Under the pieces are notes generated by a model. That model did not search any database, was not told the origin of the DNA, and was given only the letters and a program-made list of their open reading frames with translations. The position numbers and the translations under genes were made by a program. A stretch of DNA of 64,000 bases, taken from assembly GCA_026636295.1 (NCBI GenBank), contig CP089460.1:372001-436000 (forward strand), in the 5' to 3' direction. Below are positions 1 to 10,099 of the stretch, piece after piece (the stretch's first letter is position 1; every line of letters starts with the position of its first letter). Source of the stretch: Medakamo hakoo. Lineage: Eukaryota > Chlorophyta > Trebouxiophyceae > Coccomyxaceae.

Positions 1-747
1 CGTGCCGGGCGGGGGTGGGGCAGACGCGACGCCCGCCGCCGACACGCCCGCGCACCCCTCCTCCACCACAGCCGCCAGGGCGGGCGCCAGTTCCGGCCAG
101 GCGTCGGGCCAGTCGTTGTACGCCACGACACGCACGGCTTCGACGAGCTGGGCTTGGACGGGGCGGGCCGCGACGGCCAGGCCGGCGAGCAGGCCGGCGC
201 GGACGGCCGCTTTGTCGGCCGGCGACACGGCCACCCGCGCCGGCGCCTCCTCCTCGCCCAGCGGCGGGTCCCACCCCCGCCTCACCGCGTTTTTAAAGAC
301 GGTGGCGGCGACGTGGGAGGCTTCGGCCGGGGCGGCCGGGTCGCCGGCCGCGACGGACAGGAGCATGGGCAGGGCGCCGGGCTCGTGAAGGGCCTGTGGG
401 AGAGGGGGTGGGAGGTGGGGGTGAGGGTGGCGAGGGGGGGCGCGCGCGCACGGGCGTGGGGAGAGATGACGGGCGGGAGGGGGGCAGCGATTCGCCTCGT
501 CTGCTCGACCTCGCACGCGTGCAGCCGTGTGCTCCGGACACCTGGCCTTCCGCTCCGCGTGTGTGGGCGATTGGGAGAGAGGCTGGACACGCTGTGGCGC
601 GCGTGCAAAAGAGTACTAGCCGCAGTCGTCGCCGATTGGTCCCCTGCACCCACGCACCTGGGCCAGCGTCGCTTCCGCCGCTTTGCGCGTGGACGGGTCC
701 GGACTCAGGCAGGCTCCCAGAACTGAGTACAGCTGAGAGGACGCCAT
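1..747 (-). CDS. Importin-beta family nuclear transport receptor (importin-7/8-like), 5' part only
   Basis: N-terminal 161 residues of a karyopherin; the gene runs off the left edge. Exons read 747-658 and 393-1, phase 0, donor GTGCGT, acceptor CCACAG. Exon 1 encodes the first HEAT helix typical of importin-beta N-termini (LGACLSPDPSTRKAAEATL). Exon 2 has FKNAVRRGWDP and YNDWPDAWPEL, the Ran-binding N-domain signature pattern of the importin-7/8/9 and exportin group. The family carries proteins or mRNPs through nuclear pores under RanGTP control. Which cargo receptor this is cannot be decided without the C-terminal part. It is divergent from the methyltransferase gene at 1010, leaving 262 bp as a shared promoter region. 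Confidence 0.85.
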
Positions 748-1009
748 GGCTGTGCGTTTGGCCCAGTGGGGTGCCTGTGTGTGGGCGCCCGCAGAGGTTT
801 TTTTTGGGGTGCGGCCGTCGCCGACGCGAAACCTTTTGTTTTCGCACTGAGCGGGGTGGGGCCGCACTCAGTAATTTTTTCTTCTCTCTCTCTCCGGAAA
901 GCAAACAGCGAGGCGACGCGCGCACCCCTTTCGGGGTCCCGTCACAGCGTCTGGCGTGTCGCGAACCTGTGTTTGCGAGCCTGAGATCGCGCGGGGCGCC
1001 GACAAAAAA

Positions 1010-1828
1010 ATGGAGGCGAAAGCAGCAGCGCCGACGCCCGCTGGCCGTGCCAGGCACGACGCCAACGCCGCCTCCACCTCCTCCGCCTCGTCCGACCCGG
1101 CCGACGCCTTTGACGCGTCCCTTTTCCTCGACGTTGCCTACATCCCCACGACGCTGACAGCAGGACCCCACACACTCACGCTGGAAGTCTCGGCGGCAGC
1201 GTCCACGGACTACGACCTGACCGGCCAGGCGCTGTGGCCCGCGGCCCAGCTGCTCGCGGACTTTGTGGCGGGCGGCCCGGGCGCGTCGTCCGTCGCCTCC
1301 GCGCCCGCCCTCATCGAACTGGGCGCGGGCGTCGGTTTTACTGGCTTGGCAGCCGCCGCGGCCGCCAGCGCGGCGGGCGGCCGCCCGGCCATCGTCCTCA
1401 CGGACGGCGAGCCAGAGGTCGTGAAAGTGTTGGGCCGCAACGTGGCGGCGTTCCTCTCCGGCGGCCGCCCCGCCGGGCCGCGCGTGTCGGCGGCCGTCCT
1501 GCGGTGGGGCGAGCCTGCGGCCGCAGCCGCGCTCGTGTCCGCCCACTCGCCCGGCGGCTTCCCCCTCATCATCGGCGCGGATGTGACATATTCCCTGGCC
1601 GCCCTGCCGGCCCTGTTCGCGACGGCCGCGGGCCTCGCACCACAGCAGGCGGGGGGCGGCGGCCGCTTCCTCCTGGGCTACGTCTCCCGGTCCGCGTCCC
1701 TGGACAGGGGCGTGATGGCCGCGGCGGCGGCCGCCGGGTGGGTGGGCGGTGAAGTGCCTGGCAGCCGGCGGGCGATGCCGTGCGGGACGATGGAGGGGTG
1801 GGTCATCGACTTTCGCCTGGAGAGATGA
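1010..1828 (+). CDS. METTL21-type protein methyltransferase (Methyltransf_16 family)
   Basis: Single-exon gene, 272 residues from the ATG at 1010. An in-frame ATG at 956 would add 18 residues but has poorer context. The SAM-binding motif I is LIELGAGVGFTGLAAA, followed by an acidic LTDGEPEVV stretch. The family's post-I signature ADVTYS lies near residue 190, matching the DVxY motif of METTL21/FAM86 lysine methyltransferases. These enzymes usually methylate lysines of chaperones or elongation factors in the cytosol; the substrate here is unknown. The N-terminus of about 30 residues is Ala/Ser-rich and probably disordered. It converges with the GLTP gene, leaving a 77-bp AT-rich gap with TGTAA at about 1847. 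Confidence 0.85.
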   Translation: MEAKAAAPTPAGRARHDANAASTSSASSDPADAFDASLFLDVAYIPTTLTAGPHTLTLEVSAAASTDYDLTGQALWPAAQLLADFVAGGPGASSVASAPALIELGAGVGFTGLAAAAAASAAGGRPAIVLTDGEPEVVKVLGRNVAAFLSGGRPAGPRVSAAVLRWGEPAAAAALVSAHSPGGFPLIIGADVTYSLAALPALFATAAGLAPQQAGGGGRFLLGYVSRSASLDRGVMAAAAAAGWVGGEVPGSRRAMPCGTMEGWVIDFRLER

Positions 1829-1905
1829 AAAAAATTTCACCAGAAATGTAAAGTAAAACGGCACTAGTTTGTTAGGTTTTACAACAAATTCACTTGCTGT
1901 CTCCA

Positions 1906-2676
1906 TCACCGCACGGGCGTCGGGTCGTCCAGGCCCGCCTCCTTCAGGTAACCCTGCAAATCCGCCAGGATGGCGTTGAAGGCGGCCATGAAGGCCCGGG
2001 CCTCGGCCGCAGCCGCGCCCGCGTCTCCGCCGCCGCCGCCGCCGCCAGCCGTCACAGCCTTCCAAAACGCGGGCCGGCCGGGGGCGAAAAACAGGGCCGC
2101 TGACACGGCTTTGCCCGTCACGGGGCCGTGGAAGGGACGGAGGGTGGAAGCGTACGCGCCCCGGGCCACGGCTGTGAGGGAGGGCGCGCCCGGCGCACCT
2201 TCGCTGTCTGCGACGCCCTCCACGACCGCGCCCACAAAGGCCAGCGTGCGCACCAGCCACAGTAAGGCTTTCGCCGCAGAGGTGGAGCCGTGCAGCGCGT
2301 CTGCATTCCCGTTGACGGACGCCAGTTCCGTCGCGGCGATGGCCCGGACGTCGGCGTCGAGGGAGCCGGGAGGGGTCGCGCCCGCCCGCGCGGCCCTCAA
2401 GCGCTCCAGGTTTGACGCAATGTCGGCCCGGGCGGGGGCCAGGCCCTTGCCCAGGGCCGCTAGGACGGGGAGGAGGGCTGAGCACAGGTCGAGGAAGGAG
2501 GCCGTGTGAATGGGAGCCGAGCCGGCGGGCGGAAAGGCCGAGGTGGTGGAGCCGCCCGCCCGGACGGACGGCGTGCAAGCGGCCAGCTCGGCAAAGAGCG
2601 AAGTCGCGGTCATTCCCTTTGAGAGCGGTTCCTCCCGGCTGCAAGTGGCCGCGGTGCACTTCCTCGGCAGACTCAA
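1906..2676 (-). CDS. Glycolipid transfer protein (GLTP)
   Basis: A 256-residue single-exon protein from the ATG at 2676; the second ATG at 2613 gives 235 residues, closer to the usual GLTP length and perhaps the true start. The all-helical GLTP fold is recognisable by FLDLCSALLPVLAALGKG, then DIASNLERL (the Asp/Asn that grip the sugar headgroup in human GLTP), ALLWLVRTLAFV (headgroup-stacking Trp), and AYASTLRPFHG (conserved His), followed by AALFFAPGRPAFWKAV. GLTPs move glycosphingolipids or ceramide-1-phosphate between membranes in the cytosol. A poly-Gly insert (GGGGGGGG) sits before the last helix. A second GLTP-fold gene lies only 1.7 kb away on the same strand. Confidence 0.88.
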   Translation of the reverse strand: MSLPRKCTAATCSREEPLSKGMTATSLFAELAACTPSVRAGGSTTSAFPPAGSAPIHTASFLDLCSALLPVLAALGKGLAPARADIASNLERLRAARAGATPPGSLDADVRAIAATELASVNGNADALHGSTSAAKALLWLVRTLAFVGAVVEGVADSEGAPGAPSLTAVARGAYASTLRPFHGPVTGKAVSAALFFAPGRPAFWKAVTAGGGGGGGDAGAAAAEARAFMAAFNAILADLQGYLKEAGLDDPTPVR

Positions 2677-2841
2677 GACTAGACTTGTCTACTTTCGCGA
2701 TGAAAGAGATGTGGGGGTGAGAGACAGCGGCGGCAGGCCAGGCGGGGCGTCGGAAAAAAACGGCATTGAAGTCGCTCGCGCTAGCTCCGCTCACTCCAAC
2801 CTTTCAAGCGGGCGGCCTCTCGCTCCGCTCCACCCCACACC

Positions 2842-4108
2842 ATGGCCGCGCCCGCAGGCACGACGCCCGTAGTTGCGGCGCCCGTCGTCCCGGCGCCCGC
2901 GCCGCCTCCGCCTGCACCCGCCGCGGCCGCACCCGTGGTGGTCGCCGCGCCGGAGAAGCCAGCGGCCGCACCGCCGCCGCCGGCCAAGGACGAGGTCGCG
3001 CCGCCTCTGCCCGCCGCCACGCCCGCGGCTTTCGTCCCGCCGCCCATGTCGGACGCGGCTGCACCGCCTCCCCCCGTCCTGGGTAACCCGCTCCAAGCCA
3101 TTGCGGGCCAGGCGCCCGCGCCGATGGGGGTGAGTTGAGGGGAACGCGCGCGCGCGCGGGAGTTTTTGGTGGCCGTGCGCGCGCACGCATGCCGCGCCGG
3201 ACTTTCTTTCCGCGACGCCGCCGCACCCAGGTCGCCGTACCCCAGCCCGCAGCTCTCAGCCAAGCATGAGCCTTGATGATACAATGTCACGAGCATGCTG
3301 TCTGAGTGGAAAAATCGTCGCCAGTGCCCCGCAATGCCTCGCTGACGCGCGCACGCGCGCGCGCGACCGTTTCTTTTCTTCGCCCTCTCTCAACCTCCAT
3401 CCACCACCCCTGTGACAGCACTGCTCCTGGGACGACCTGCTCATCGGCGCGCTGCCCACCTGGGCGACGTTGACCATTTTCTCGACGGTTGCTTTCCTGC
3501 TGGGCTGCCTCCTCACCGGCCTGCTGGCGCGCTGGCGCCACAACGCGGCCTTCTACGGCGACGCGGCCGCCGCGCGCGCGGCCGACGCGGAGGCGCTGCC
3601 CTCGCCCGCCGCCGAGTACGTCGGCCGCCGCCGCCCTGATGCGTGGAAGACGCCGGGCACCAAGGCCAAAGAAGCGGCGGTGCGGGCGTCCGGGGTGACG
3701 GGCCCCCTGGGCGTGGGCGCGGTCGTGTCTTCCATGGATGGTGGCGGGAGCGGGCGCGGGTCGGGTTCGGGCCGCCCGTCGGCCGAGGGCGGCGGCGGCG
3801 GCGCGCTGCCCGCCGGCCCGCGCCGGTCCTCTGCGGCAGGCTCCAACCTGGCGCCCGCCATCACGGCCGCGTCCACGCCCGCCGTCCGCGCCGCGTACGA
3901 GGTGGAGGACCTGGACGACGAGTGGCGGGCGCTCGTCGCCGAAGTCGACGCCCGCCTGGCGGCCAAACGGGCCAAGCCGTGCGACGCGCGGGAACGGGCC
4001 CTGGTCGTCCGCGCCCTGCTGGCCAGTGGTCCCGCGGAAGCGGCGGATGACGCGCTGGACCGTGCGGCCCTGGCGGTGCGCGACGGGCGCGGCGGGCGTG
4101 GGGTGTGA
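2842..4108 (+). CDS. Uncharacterised Pro/Ala-rich protein with one or two membrane-spanning segments
   Basis: Exons 2842-3129 and 3419-4108 (phase 0, donor GTGAGT), 325 residues. Exon 1 is an almost pure Pro/Ala/Val stretch of 96 residues. Exon 2 opens with HCSWDDLLIGALPTW and then a long hydrophobic segment (about residues 103-134), ending at an Arg-rich edge (LLARWRH). The rest is Gly/Arg/Ser-rich, with a short acidic helix (EVEDLDDEWRALVAEVDARL) near the C-terminus. I recognise no enzyme family. It may be a small membrane anchor with a disordered lumenal or cytosolic arm. It is divergent from the GLTP gene, with 165-228 bp between starts depending on which GLTP start is used. Confidence 0.6.
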
Positions 4109-4355
4109 GCGATGGGATGGAAAAAAGGGGGAGGGGGAAGGGGGCGGGGTGGACGGAGAGGCGTGAAGTGTAAGAAAAAGGAGGCACGTGTGAACGGAAC
4201 GACGCTTTGCCGTCGTCCGTTTGATTTGCATTAAAGCCACGCACATTTTCTGCTGTGGGGCGCCGCCCACAGCAGATGAAACGGGAGTCGTTGCGTGTGT
4301 GTCTCTCGGGGCGCAAGTTTTTTATATCTCGTCTTTGTTCACACAGCCCCCCACC

Positions 4356-5435
4356 TCACCCGGCCGTCGCCTCCTTCTTCCCTCCTGCCTTGGGGATCCA
4401 CTTGACCTCAGACACCGGCATGGCGGGCGCAGCACCGTACAGACCCTCCACCCGCTGCACGACCGTGCGCAGGGCGGGCACCAGCCGGGCGGCCGCCGCC
4501 TTGGCGCCGGCCTCGTCCTCGCCCAGCGACGCCATGAACGCCGCCCGGTCGGGCAGGAGGTACAGGGCCGCCTTCACGCCGGCCCGCAGGATGGATGTGT
4601 GGCAGGTGGCGAGCGTGCCCGAGTACGCCGCGCCGGCGGCGGAGCGGAGCGTGGCGCCCGCGTCCGCCGCGAGCCGGGCGAGCAGGTCGGCGAGGAACGC
4701 GAGCGCCAGGCCCACGCGGTGCAGGTTCCGGGCCGTGGAGCCGCGCTGTTGAGACACGCCCGCCGCCACGTCGGCGGCGACCATGGACGACAGCGTGGGG
4801 TGGGAGGGCGCGGCGGCCGCGATGGAGGCGCGCTGGTGGTTTTGTTTTGGGGTGGGTGGAACGGGTGGAAGAGACAGCGCGCGAGGAACCAAAACGGACG
4901 GCGCACTGTCCGGCCAAAAATCCCTACCCTCTCTCCCTTCCCACACACCACCCGGCCTCACCTTGGTCTCCAGCTCATTCTTGGCAAAGCTGAAGACGGT
5001 GCCTGTTTGATTGAGTGGCGAGTGGGGGGGGAGGGGAGCGCCCCGAGACACGGCGTGAGGATGGCCAGCCGGGCGCGCGGGAATGGGCCCATCCATCTTC
5101 CGCCTCGGTGGGGCAGCCATCCACGCAGCGGTTTGATTGGCCGCTCACGTCATCGGGACGGCAGAGATCTGAGCTCGACCACCCGCGCGGAGTGGGGACG
5201 CAGAGTGGCCCACAGCCGTCCAGCGGACAGCGAAAAGGCGCCGACCGGCGCCAGCGCCCGACCAACCCCGCGCGCCACGCCGCCGCCGCCCCTCTCCCTC
5301 ACCGAGCTTGTCGAACAGCGGCAGCACGGCCTCCGCCGCATCCGCAAAGTCGGACGTGGAGATGTCGCCGCCTTTACGCGCCAGCTTCTCATACCGGTCG
5401 GCCAGCTGGGGGAGGAGGCGCGGTGTGGACGACAT
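4356..5435 (-). CDS. ACD11-like ceramide-1-phosphate/GLTP-domain protein
   Basis: Three exons: 5435-5303, 5002-4962 (only 41 nt) and 4832-4356, giving 216 residues, close to plant ACD11. Exon 1 starts MSSTPRLLPQLADRYEKLAR. Exon 3 holds the diagnostic GLTP helices ARNLHRVGLALAFLADLL, AYSGTLATCHTSILRAGVK and ALYLLPDRAAFMASLG, ending VEGLYGAAPAMPVSEVKW, which aligns with the C-terminus of Arabidopsis ACD11. ACD11 transfers ceramide-1-phosphate and restrains cell death in plants; the role in an alga is inferred. Start and phases agree across all splice sites. It is divergent from CDP-DAG synthase with 242 bp between the two ATGs. Confidence 0.85.
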
Positions 5436-5677
5436 GGCTGTGGCCGTGGACGCACGGGCGGAATGAGGGTGTGTGGGGGAAGAGGCACCTCTTCCTTTTT
5501 CTCTCACTGCTTTATCGAGCGCGCCGATTGAGTGTTTCGGGCGTGGGGGCTAGCGCACGCGTCGCCCAGTCTCGCCCTCCTCGCCGCAGCTGACCACGCC
5601 TGGTGGACCATTGACCGTGTACCGGCCGCCCTGAGACACGACCGTTTGCACCTGTTCCGGGACGGAAAAAAAGGGCC

Positions 5678-7772
5678 ATGGCTCCGACGTCGCCGCGCCG
5701 CACGCGGTCGCGCGCGGCTACAGTGGCAGCCAAGGCGCCGGATAAAGCGGGCGGCCAGGTGAGCGCAGGGCCAGAGCAGCCGCACATGTCGGGATTCAAA
5801 AAACGATGGGAGACGCCACCCCGGCCCGGCGGCGGCCGTCGACGTTTCACCCCCCTGTCCCAACGGCCGCGCTCGCGCGCGCTCGCGCGCGCGCACTCAG
5901 CACTCGACCCACCACCCTCCCCTCTCCATCCCGTCCATCCCACCCATCCCCTCTCACACTCACCACCACAACACAGTCCCGTGCCCGCTCCTTTGCCGTG
6001 CGCACCTTTTCCACGGTCGTCCTCATCGGCACGTTTGCCGGCATCATCTATCTGGGCCACGTCCCCCTGGCCGTCATGATCCTGGGCATCCAGGTCAGCA
6101 TTTCAGCAATTCAGAATGTCCCCCTGAGGAGGAGGGGACACGGGGGGAGGCGGAAGGCACCACGTCCGATGAAAAACAAGGCCCCGCCGGCGCGCGCGAG
6201 AGCCTTGCCGCCGGCACAGGAAGGCCGTCCCCCGCCTCTCACCATACATGACCCCCCATGTGATCCCCCCCACGTGACCATTCGCACACTCAGTTCCTCA
6301 TGGTCCGCGAACTGTACGCGCTGGCCGACACGTCGCCGACCTTTGGCGGGCCCGCCTCCCGGCCGTCCGCGGCCCTGCGCTGGTACACCTTCGCCGTCGC
6401 CGCCTTCTGGATCTACACCCGCTTCTGCCGGCGGCAGCTGGCCGTCGAGGCCGTGAGCCTGCTGGCCGACCCGTCGCCGCCTGCGGGCGCCGCGGCGGGC
6501 GGCGGCGTCGTCGGGCCCGACAACCGGGGCGTCGTCGCCGGCCTGCTGGGCTGGCTGGTGCGGCGCCACAACCTTGCGGCCTTCATGCTGTACACGGCGG
6601 GTGCGTGTGGTTCTTTGGGGGGGCACGGCGTGGTGTGGCGGGACACGCACGGCGTGGCGTGGAGGGGGGCCCTGGCGGCGCCCGGCCGGCCGCCGCCCAC
6701 TCCCCCACCCCACCCCCACCCCCACCCCCACCCCCACCCCCACCCCCGCCCCGCCCCCACATGCCCCTCGCGCCTCGGTGTGTCTCAACCCGCCTCCACC
6801 CCACCCCACCCTCTGCTGCCAGGCCTGGTCGCCTTCGTCCTGGGGTTGGACCGCGGCCGCACGCTCGCCCCCTTCCGCTCCTTCGCCTGGGCGCACCTGA
6901 CCGTCCTGTTCGTCGTCCTGCCCTCCTCCTTCTTCGTCTCCAACCTGTTCGAGGGCGGCATCATCTGGTTCCTGCTGCCCGCCTCGCTGGTCATCGTCAA
7001 CGACATCGCCGCCTACGTGGCCGGCTTCTTCTGCGGGCGGACGCCGCTCATCGCCGTGTCGCCCAAGAAGACGTGGGAGGGCTTCGCCGGCGGCGCGCTC
7101 GGCACCGTCGCCGCGTCGTGGGTCCTCGCCGACCTCATGTCCCGGTCGCCCTGGCTGACCTGCCCGCGCACGGACTTGAGCCTGTCGGCCCTGGCCTGCG
7201 ACCCGGGGCCGGTGTACGCCCGCCGGCCCTACTCCCTGGCGGACGCGCTGCCCGACGGCGCGGCGGCGGGTGCGTTTGGCCCGGGCCTCGCGGACGTCGC
7301 CTCCGCGCTGTCCGCCTACACCTTCACCGCCCGACCCATGCAGCTGCACGCCGTCGCGCTCGCCGCCTTCGCCTCCCTGCTCGCCCCCTTTGGCGGCTTT
7401 TTCGCGTCCGGGCTGAAGCGCGCGTTCAAAGTCAAAGACTTTGGCGACTCCATCCCGGGCCACGGCGGCATGACGGACCGCATGGACTGCCAGGTCGTCA
7501 TGGCCGTCTTTTCGTCGCTGTACCTGCACGCCTTCGTGGCGGGCGGGCCCGGCGGCGCCGGCGGGGCGGGCGGGCCGGGCAGCGTCGCGGCGCTGGCGGC
7601 GGCCGCGTCGGCGCTCGGCTCCCGCGACCAGCTCGCCCTGCTGGCCGCCCTGGCCCGCGGCGTGGCGGGCGCGGGGCTCCTGCCGCCCACCGTGCCGCTG
7701 GCCGCCATCGCGGACGCGGCGGACGCGGCGGCGGCGGGGGAGGACGGGGTGGTGGGGCTGGTCGAGGAATGA
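5678..7772 (+). CDS. CDS: CDP-diacylglycerol synthase (phosphatidate cytidylyltransferase)
   Basis: Four exons: 5678-5758, 5977-6093, 6294-6600 and 6823-7772, 484 residues. It converts phosphatidate plus CTP to CDP-diacylglycerol, the branch point to phosphatidylinositol and phosphatidylglycerol. The family signature is complete near the C-terminus: SPKKTWEGFAGGALGT, then SGLKRAFKVKDFGDSIPGHG followed by GMTDRMDC. Several hydrophobic helices are visible (VVLIGTFAGIIYLGHVPLAV, LLPASLVIVNDIAAYVAGFF and others). The basic N-terminus (RRTRSRAA) resembles eukaryotic ER-type enzymes. The Ala/Gly-rich C-terminal tail of about 80 residues is an extension. Intron 3 contains a CCCCCA microsatellite. 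The convergent neighbour is the FkbM-type gene. Confidence 0.93.
6703..6757 (+). repeat. (CCCCCA)n microsatellite in intron 3 of CDP-DAG synthase
   Basis: About eight C-rich hexamer units with slight decay, inside the intron at 6601-6822. It forms the strongly C-biased centre of the intron and could act as an extended pyrimidine tract. The opposite strand is a G-rich array able in principle to form a G-quadruplex. Confidence 0.9.
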
Positions 7773-7876
7773 AAAAAAAGAGGGGGTTGGATGGATGGAT
7801 GGAAAAAAAACGAATGAAAAAAGGCTTTTTTTTTTACACAGAGTGCGTGCGCGTCGAGGCAGGCGACACCCCGCTC

Positions 7877-8869
7877 TCACGTCGACCCCCACTCGCACCT
7901 GCCACTCCCAACCGCCGCCGCCATAGACCGCCGGGAGTCGGCGCCAGGCACGTACTCCGCCACCTGGCTGGACGGGTCGGACGCGGGCGCGGCCGAGGCC
8001 GGGTAACCCACGGCCGCCAGCGCCGCCCGGGCGGCGTCGATGTCGGCCGGCGCCGACAGTTCGTTCACCTCGAACACGACGCGGTCGGCCCGGCAGGCCG
8101 GGTGCGCCCACAGGAACGCGGCGTACGCGGTGAGTAGCTCGGCGTCCATGCCCTCCACGTCCACTTTAAATGTGCCGACCCTGCACCCGCCGGCCGAAGT
8201 CAGGAGCTCGGCCAGCGTCCGCACCGGCACCTCCTCCTCCCTCATCAAATGAGACAGGCCGGCCTTTTCCAGGACCGACGCCGCGGTCGGGTGGGGCCTT
8301 CCCACGGAGTTGCAGCCGCGCATCCAGTCCGGCAGGCCGTGGGCCGCGATGTCTTCGGGCGGCGTGTAGAAGACGGGGACGGTGCGCTTGCCGCCGCCGT
8401 CGCGGCGCGGCCAGCCGACGACGGCCGCGTTGACCACCTTCGCGTGCGGCAAGTCCTGCGGCAGGCGGCGGGTGTACAGAGGCACGGCATCGACGGACAT
8501 GCCGCGGACTGTCTGGGCGTGGGGGCCGGCGGCGGCCGCCTGGACCTCCGTGTTGAAGTCGCTGCACCCCACCTCGAAAAAGTCCAGGCGGGGTGGGGGC
8601 GGGCAGGGGCGGGGCGGCGACCCAGCCGAAGAAACAAGGAGGGCAGAACGGGCGGTGCCGGCCAGGCCGCCCGGCAACGCGGCCGCCGCGCCCGCCAGGG
8701 CGCTGGCAAAAATCATGCCGCAGGCCACGGCGGCCTTGAGGGCGGTGGCCGCGCACGACTTGGGCGCGGGCGGCGGCGGCGAAAGTTCGGTCGACGTGTC
8801 GGCGACAGGCGCATGCAGTCCGTCTGCCGCCGCGAGCTTGCGCGCCCAGCCGAACACGGCGTCCGCCAT
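7877..8869 (-). CDS. FkbM-type SAM-dependent methyltransferase domain protein
   Basis: Single exon, 330 residues from the ATG at 8869 (MADAVFGWARK). A hydrophobic segment (AAVACGMIFASALAGAAAAL, about residues 45-65) suggests a signal anchor or thylakoid/ER membrane segment. The catalytic domain is suggested by LDFFEVGCSDFNTEV (motif I-like) and GTFKVDVEGMDAELL, the FkbM hallmark K-x-D-x-EG. FkbM enzymes methylate sugars or small hydroxylated molecules. The substrate is not inferable here. Similar distant FkbM-type proteins are common in algae. The 440-bp divergent gap to TFIIA gamma holds T/A-rich tracts but no gene. Confidence 0.72.
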   Translation of the reverse strand: MADAVFGWARKLAAADGLHAPVADTSTELSPPPPAPKSCAATALKAAVACGMIFASALAGAAAALPGGLAGTARSALLVSSAGSPPRPCPPPPRLDFFEVGCSDFNTEVQAAAAGPHAQTVRGMSVDAVPLYTRRLPQDLPHAKVVNAAVVGWPRRDGGGKRTVPVFYTPPEDIAAHGLPDWMRGCNSVGRPHPTAASVLEKAGLSHLMREEEVPVRTLAELLTSAGGCRVGTFKVDVEGMDAELLTAYAAFLWAHPACRADRVVFEVNELSAPADIDAARAALAAVGYPASAAPASDPSSQVAEYVPGADSRRSMAAAVGSGRCEWGST

Positions 8870-9309
8870 TCGCAGTCCGGCTTTAAAGGGTGTGGGCGTG
8901 GCTTTGGAAGGGTAGAGGGAGGCGGAGGGTCGTGTTGTCTGGAGACTGGAGAGAGGGGGCTGTCGCAGCGGGGAAAACAAAATTAAAAAAGTTGAGGTGG
9001 GGGACCATCATCTGCAGCAGGCATGAGAGGGGAGGGGAGAGGGGAGGGGTGCGTCGAAACCCCCCCGATCGATGGACCATACGCGGGCCGGTTATCAAAG
9101 GAATAGAGAGGGCTCACACACGCGAAGGAGGCTCGCGGCGTGGGTTGCTGTCTCTCCATTTGCCGCGCCGCACCACACCCACACACCCCGCGCCTCCTTC
9201 CCCATTCACCCGTACGCGCACCTGCGTGCGCACATCCGTGTGCCCGGGTTTCGGCGGTGTGAAAGAAGGGAGGCAGTGCCGTGTGTCGTCTCCTTTCCGC
9301 GCGCCGCCA
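8870..9309. other. Divergent intergenic region between FkbM-type gene and TFIIA gamma
   Basis: 440 bp with no supported gene. It holds an A-rich patch at about 8980-8992, two GAGGGG-type purine tracts (about 9028-9048) and C-rich stretches. It presumably contains both promoters. No TATA box at a convincing distance was seen. Confidence 0.6.
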
Positions 9310-9820
9310 ATGTCCGCTCTCACTTTTTACCGCGACTCCGCGGCGGGTGCGGCCCTGGTCGACGCCCTGGACGAGCTGGTGACGTCCGGCCGGCTGCCGC
9401 CCGACCTGGCGGTCAAGGTGTTGGAGGAGGTGAGGTGGAGGGTGTGCGTTTTTAGGATCAAAGCGTGCGGTCGCCGGGCCCGACCACCCCGCTCGCTCTC
9501 AACATGGTGACGCTCTCCCATCAAACCCCACACGCTCGCACTCGCAGTTCGACGCCGTCTTCGCCACGGCTTTGGCCACCAAAGTCGTGGCCCGCGCCTC
9601 TTTTAAAGCCCGGCTGGACACGTACCGGTTCTGCGACAACGTGTGGACGTTCGTCGTGTCGGGCGTCGCGTTTAAAGTCGCGGCGGACGGTGGCGGCGGT
9701 GGCGGCGGTCCGGCGAAACCCTTGCCCGTCCCAGGGAAAGTGCGGCTGGTCTGTGTGGATTCCAAGGTGGTTGAAGCTGAGGTCGGTGGAGGCGAGGGTG
9801 CGGGCGGTGCGGGCGCGTAG
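9310..9820 (+). CDS. TFIIA-gamma: Transcription initiation factor IIA, gamma (small) subunit
   Basis: Exons 9310-9429 and 9548-9820 (phase 0), 130 residues, slightly longer than the usual 105-110. The N-terminal helical bundle LTFYRDSAAGAALVDALDEL and the beta-barrel LDTYRFCDNVWTFVVSGVAF are near-invariant TFIIA gamma sequences. The C-terminal strand VRLVCVDSKVVEAEV also fits, followed by a Gly-rich tail. A Gly-rich loop (GGGGGGG) separates the last strands. The subunit pairs with TFIIA alpha/beta to stabilise TBP on promoters in the nucleus. It converges with the lycopene cyclase gene. The 280-bp gap is A/T- and CT-rich low-complexity sequence. Confidence 0.96.
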
Positions 9821-10099
9821 AGAGAGGTGTGTGCGGGCGGGCTGAGAGAAGTGTCGCATTTTTTTCCTTTTTCCAGCAGTTGTTTTCATTTGACGGCAAA
9901 ACACACGCGCGCACGGCTTTACACAAACGCACAGCTCAGCACAGGCACAGCCTCCCAAAGGAAAAGAAAAGAAGAATCAGCCGCCCAAAAAAGAAGGTCA
10001 GTCGCCGAAAAACACACCCACCCACCTCTGGCTTTCTCTCTCTCGCTCTCTCCCAGCTCCCACCTCGCGTCCCCGCCCCGCCCCACCATGCACCACCCC

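Noticed and set aside
2683-2702. GACTAGACTTGTCTAC upstream of GLTP resembles GACTTGCTAGTCTTGTGTAC at about 12468 upstream of LCYE
   Set aside because: Only two occurrences, with different spacing to the start codons; could be chance in short inverted repeats.
3265-3350. Possible C/D-box snoRNA in the intron of the membrane-protein gene (TGATGA at about 3274, CTGA at about 3301 and 3341)
   Set aside because: No terminal stem flanks the boxes, the C' box is not convincing, and no rRNA complementarity could be tested. The less GC-rich patch is real but insufficient.
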